Part shown: in pieces, positions 62,801 to 64,000 of the stretch
How positions within the stretch are numbered: the stretch's first letter is position 1
Layout: every line of letters begins with the position of its first letter
Assembly (NCBI GenBank): GCA_035772405.1
Contig: JAYKKM010000221.1
Span: 1,430,501-1,494,500 of the forward strand
Reading direction: 5' to 3'
From: Chrysogorgia sp. JL179-B06
Taxonomy: Eukaryota; Cnidaria; Anthozoa; Scleralcyonacea; Chrysogorgiidae
Length of the DNA stretch: 64,000 bases
Position numbers and translations under genes: made by a program
The notes under the pieces: generated by a model
Seen by the model: only the letters and a program-made list of their open reading frames with translations
Databases searched by the model: none
Told to the model about the DNA's origin: nothing

Positions 62801-63900
62801 TTAGAATAGATGGGAAATTATTATTTCCATTATGTTATAAATGTGCTGTGGATAAATGTAATAAATGTGAACATAATGAAAACGATCGATACTTGACGGG
62901 TACTTGGACTAGTGTTGAGATTAATGTTGCTATAGATAAGGGATATAAAATAATTGCTCTTTACGAAATATATCATTTTGAACGCAAAGAAAAAATCTTT
63001 TCACAATACGTAAATCAATTTTTAAAAATCAAACAAGAATCTTCAGGAATTCCTACGGATTGTTTGAATGCAGATGGAAGTAAAAATGATGATAAAATTA
63101 AACAGTATTGTAATGATTATTTAAAAAATGAAAATGTTTTTTTAGATAAAGACAAAATAGAGAAAAATCCCGGATTAAGAACTATTGCAAAAACATTTTT
63201 AAATTCGTTATGGGGAAAATTTGCTCAAAACGAAAATAATACACAAGTGTGTTTTTTAAACGATTATGAAGAATTATTAAATATTGCCAATGATAAAAGT
63301 AAAAAATTAACATCGATGGAATTTATAAACGAAACATTATTACGTTGTACGTATGAAAAAATTGATGATGCAACAACCCCTCTAAAAACGGGAAATGTAA
63401 TCATTGCGTGTTTTGTTACTGCATATGCACGTTTGAAATTATACGAGTTACTCGTTAAATTAGACGAGCGCGTTTTATATTTTGATACAGATTCTGTTAT
63501 TTATATATCTGATGAAAATAATTATACTGATGTTAAAACGGGAAAATATTTAGGAGATTTAACGAATGAATTAAATGAAAATGAATGGATAACAAATTTT
63601 TGTTCAACGGGTCCAAAATGTTACGCGTATATAACTAATTTAAATCAGGAATGTATTCATGTGAAAGGTTTTACTTTAAAAAATGAAACAATAAAAGAAA
63701 AATTGAATTTTTTATCCTTGACACAATGTGTTAAAAATCAAGATCAGATCATCGAAATTAAATATCACAATAAAATATGTAAAGATAAACTGAATCATAT
63801 TTTTATTGAGGATGAAATAAAAAAATTTTCATTTACATTTAATAAACGTGTTGTTAAAAATAATTTTAATACGATTCCGTTTGGATTTTTAGATAACTGA
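59848..63900 (+). CDS. polB: Protein-primed family-B DNA polymerase with Vsr-like nuclease insert (1350 aa)
   Basis: Adintovirus/Polinton-type PolB. Residues 1-240 are unrecognised, with a KDCCFALAILVGLSF segment. 349-475 hold repeated Cys/His zinc clusters (CVKCMSYFTRHEYVDNHLC, CSSC, CKTC, CFHC). Proofreading exonuclease: DFET (D498, E500), AHNGGRFD (N583, D588) and YCCSDVD (D710). Residues 811-873 insert DGFYID, FHGCFYHGCPKCF and YKLIEMWEC, like Vsr/very-short-patch-type endonucleases. Polymerase motif A is YVDFTSLYPD (D929), motif B KTFLNSLWGKFA (1115-1126), motif C YFDTDSV (D1213, D1215). All catalytic residues are present. It overlaps the small myristoyl gene by a few bases. A TTTTAG lies 14 nt before the ATG. 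The function expected is protein-primed replication of linear element ends. Confidence 0.93.
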   Translation: MNDDQKKLKYSQKDIDKIVSLFNKKKESKKNEKIDDYFSVNHIETISREKFKVTEQHFSLDVSREKTVNFISFIQSLSLVFSYLINIARANVKSDDDYVRFIFSNAPKSFFSTAVLPVKDFDVKYFLNIMEKFMQSNKEIIANGWNSKVIVQTFPAGISTNKKKNSVLRKKSIYNSLNKGNATDKGGVKSNVKKYGRKFRTGVFYILSHVLFRTVKDCCFALAILVGLSFLKQDYKYFIMKRKPNKPVDDLFTCEEIRNVYRECGIPEGNVDATQFHFVYNNYLKKQGVDLLVYADTHSDNIIYDSRTDSAGNLIKLTNEIVCLWLNNNHYDVVLNIKEFSKLSTSSFCVKCMSYFTRHEYVDNHLCTTNNLTCLRCYKYPNKCKDKNNKLICSSCDIIFYDENCFTNHLTNKIFKPSQSNYDRLTPCQYFFYCKTCNKICPRFFFIFSNKTVKHDCSKRFCFHCDKYMKQPHFCYVKPLSLEYNKGKESEPTLFFFDFETKVTETKLLVPFYCIVQKVCKKCQHIEFKKTKIFEKKDQEIIDNTIEKVSCCGNRQFIFDNNVIETLCEFMFEQTNSVWIAHNGGRFDTIFILKYLLEIKQIMPNTIMNGTKIMSLIIKEQNIRILDSYLFFSMKLADIPKAMDLQGECKGFHPYEFYDLTYEGDIVDRKFFDTKHMNTATLNEFEKWYLEKKKEKYIFRKEIYYYCCSDVDILRKGCVKFSTMIGTIAHITPFYAKNCITIASLALKVYRLNFLKKNCVGIIPASGYRGGVKQSLIAIDWLDEINREIGGNLEYICSQNGEKNILGRFVDGFYIDTIYQFHGCFYHGCPKCFDPYALNVLTNEKFSNLYANTQRFSWTIKNAGYKLIEMWECDYLEEKKYTQKQLIEKKRKFYPFTPLTPRDALYGGRTSPVCLFKETKPNERISYVDFTSLYPDVQKNYDFPVGHPTILLGKDCNKIKIKDIFGLVKCCISPPRNIYFPVLPVRIDGKLLFPLCYKCAVDKCNKCEHNENDRYLTGTWTSVEINVAIDKGYKIIALYEIYHFERKEKIFSQYVNQFLKIKQESSGIPTDCLNADGSKNDDKIKQYCNDYLKNENVFLDKDKIEKNPGLRTIAKTFLNSLWGKFAQNENNTQVCFLNDYEELLNIANDKSKKLTSMEFINETLLRCTYEKIDDATTPLKTGNVIIACFVTAYARLKLYELLVKLDERVLYFDTDSVIYISDENNYTDVKTGKYLGDLTNELNENEWITNFCSTGPKCYAYITNLNQECIHVKGFTLKNETIKEKLNFLSLTQCVKNQDQIIEIKYHNKICKDKLNHIFIEDEIKKFSFTFNKRVVKNNFNTIPFGFLDN

Positions 63901-63901
63901 A

Positions 63902-64000
63902 ATGAACAATGTTTCATTACCATTTCAACACCCTTTTATGTTAACGTTATGTGGACCTAGTCAAAGTGGGAAAACATATTGGATATTACAATTATTGAAA
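63902..64000 (+). CDS. P-loop ATPase, N-terminus only (packaging type likely)
   Basis: Begins one base after the polymerase stop: MNNVSLPFQHPFMLTLCG then PSQSGKTYWILQLLK at the window edge. GPSQSGKT is a Walker A motif close to the N-terminus, as in FtsK/A32-type genome-packaging ATPases of adintoviruses and Polintons. The Walker B and rest are outside the window, so other P-loop families are not excluded. Confidence 0.7.
   Translation, partial: MNNVSLPFQHPFMLTLCGPSQSGKTYWILQLLK

Overview
The window looks like a chromosome segment of an AT-rich, intron-containing metazoan with one large virus-like insertion at its right end. An early-branching animal (cnidarian or sponge grade) is my inference. 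It rests on multi-exon genes with GT-AG introns, a frizzled/kringle/thrombospondin-repeat gene, Penelope-like retroelements carrying hammerhead ribozymes, Kolobok-like and KDZ transposons, and 5S- and tRNA-derived SINEs. The standard genetic code reads through all intact genes. The species cannot be named from sequence alone.

Layout. 0-0.4 kb: broken retroelement ORF (minus). 0.8-9.2 kb: four phase-1/phase-1 exons of a secreted or receptor-type gene (frizzled-like, kringle, TSP1, TSP1), with a 5.5 kb intron full of Penelope debris and (AT)n tracts. 9.2-21 kb: a mobile-element graveyard. It holds (AT)n arrays up to about 330 bp, two canonical hammerhead ribozymes, a decayed Kolobok-like TTAA transposon with a THAP remnant, a 3 kb broken Penelope element (RT plus GIY-YIG), long palindromes and SINEs. 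22-34.4 kb: exons of a ubiquitin-like-domain gene (apparently frameshifted), then an intact six-exon gene of about 480 codons with homeodomain-like and HMG-box-like segments. 36.9-39.9 kb: a satellite of about 187 bp. 41.9-48.2 kb (minus): an intron-rich KDZ-type transposase gene whose presumed catalytic residues are present.

50.4 kb to the window end: a compact, gene-dense, AT-rich element of adintovirus/Polinton type, truncated by the window edge. It encodes a 1350-residue protein-primed family-B DNA polymerase with an embedded Vsr-like nuclease module, the start of a P-loop ATPase, and a basic minor-capsid-like protein with a Gly-Gly cleavage site. It also encodes a SET-domain methyltransferase, a protein whose N-terminus copies the histone H3 tail, a small protein with BH1/BH2-like motifs, a predicted myristoylated 56-mer, a spliced acidic protein, three possibly related small ORFs, and several orphans. 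Nearly all ORFs are open, so the insertion is young or still functional.

The most interesting combination is the H3-tail mimic with a SET methyltransferase in the same element, together with a possible apoptosis regulator. This suggests an element equipped to manipulate host chromatin and survival. The hunt also gives strong hammerhead ribozymes abutting AT microsatellites, and 5S-derived SINEs. All family assignments are from motif reading; no database search was run.
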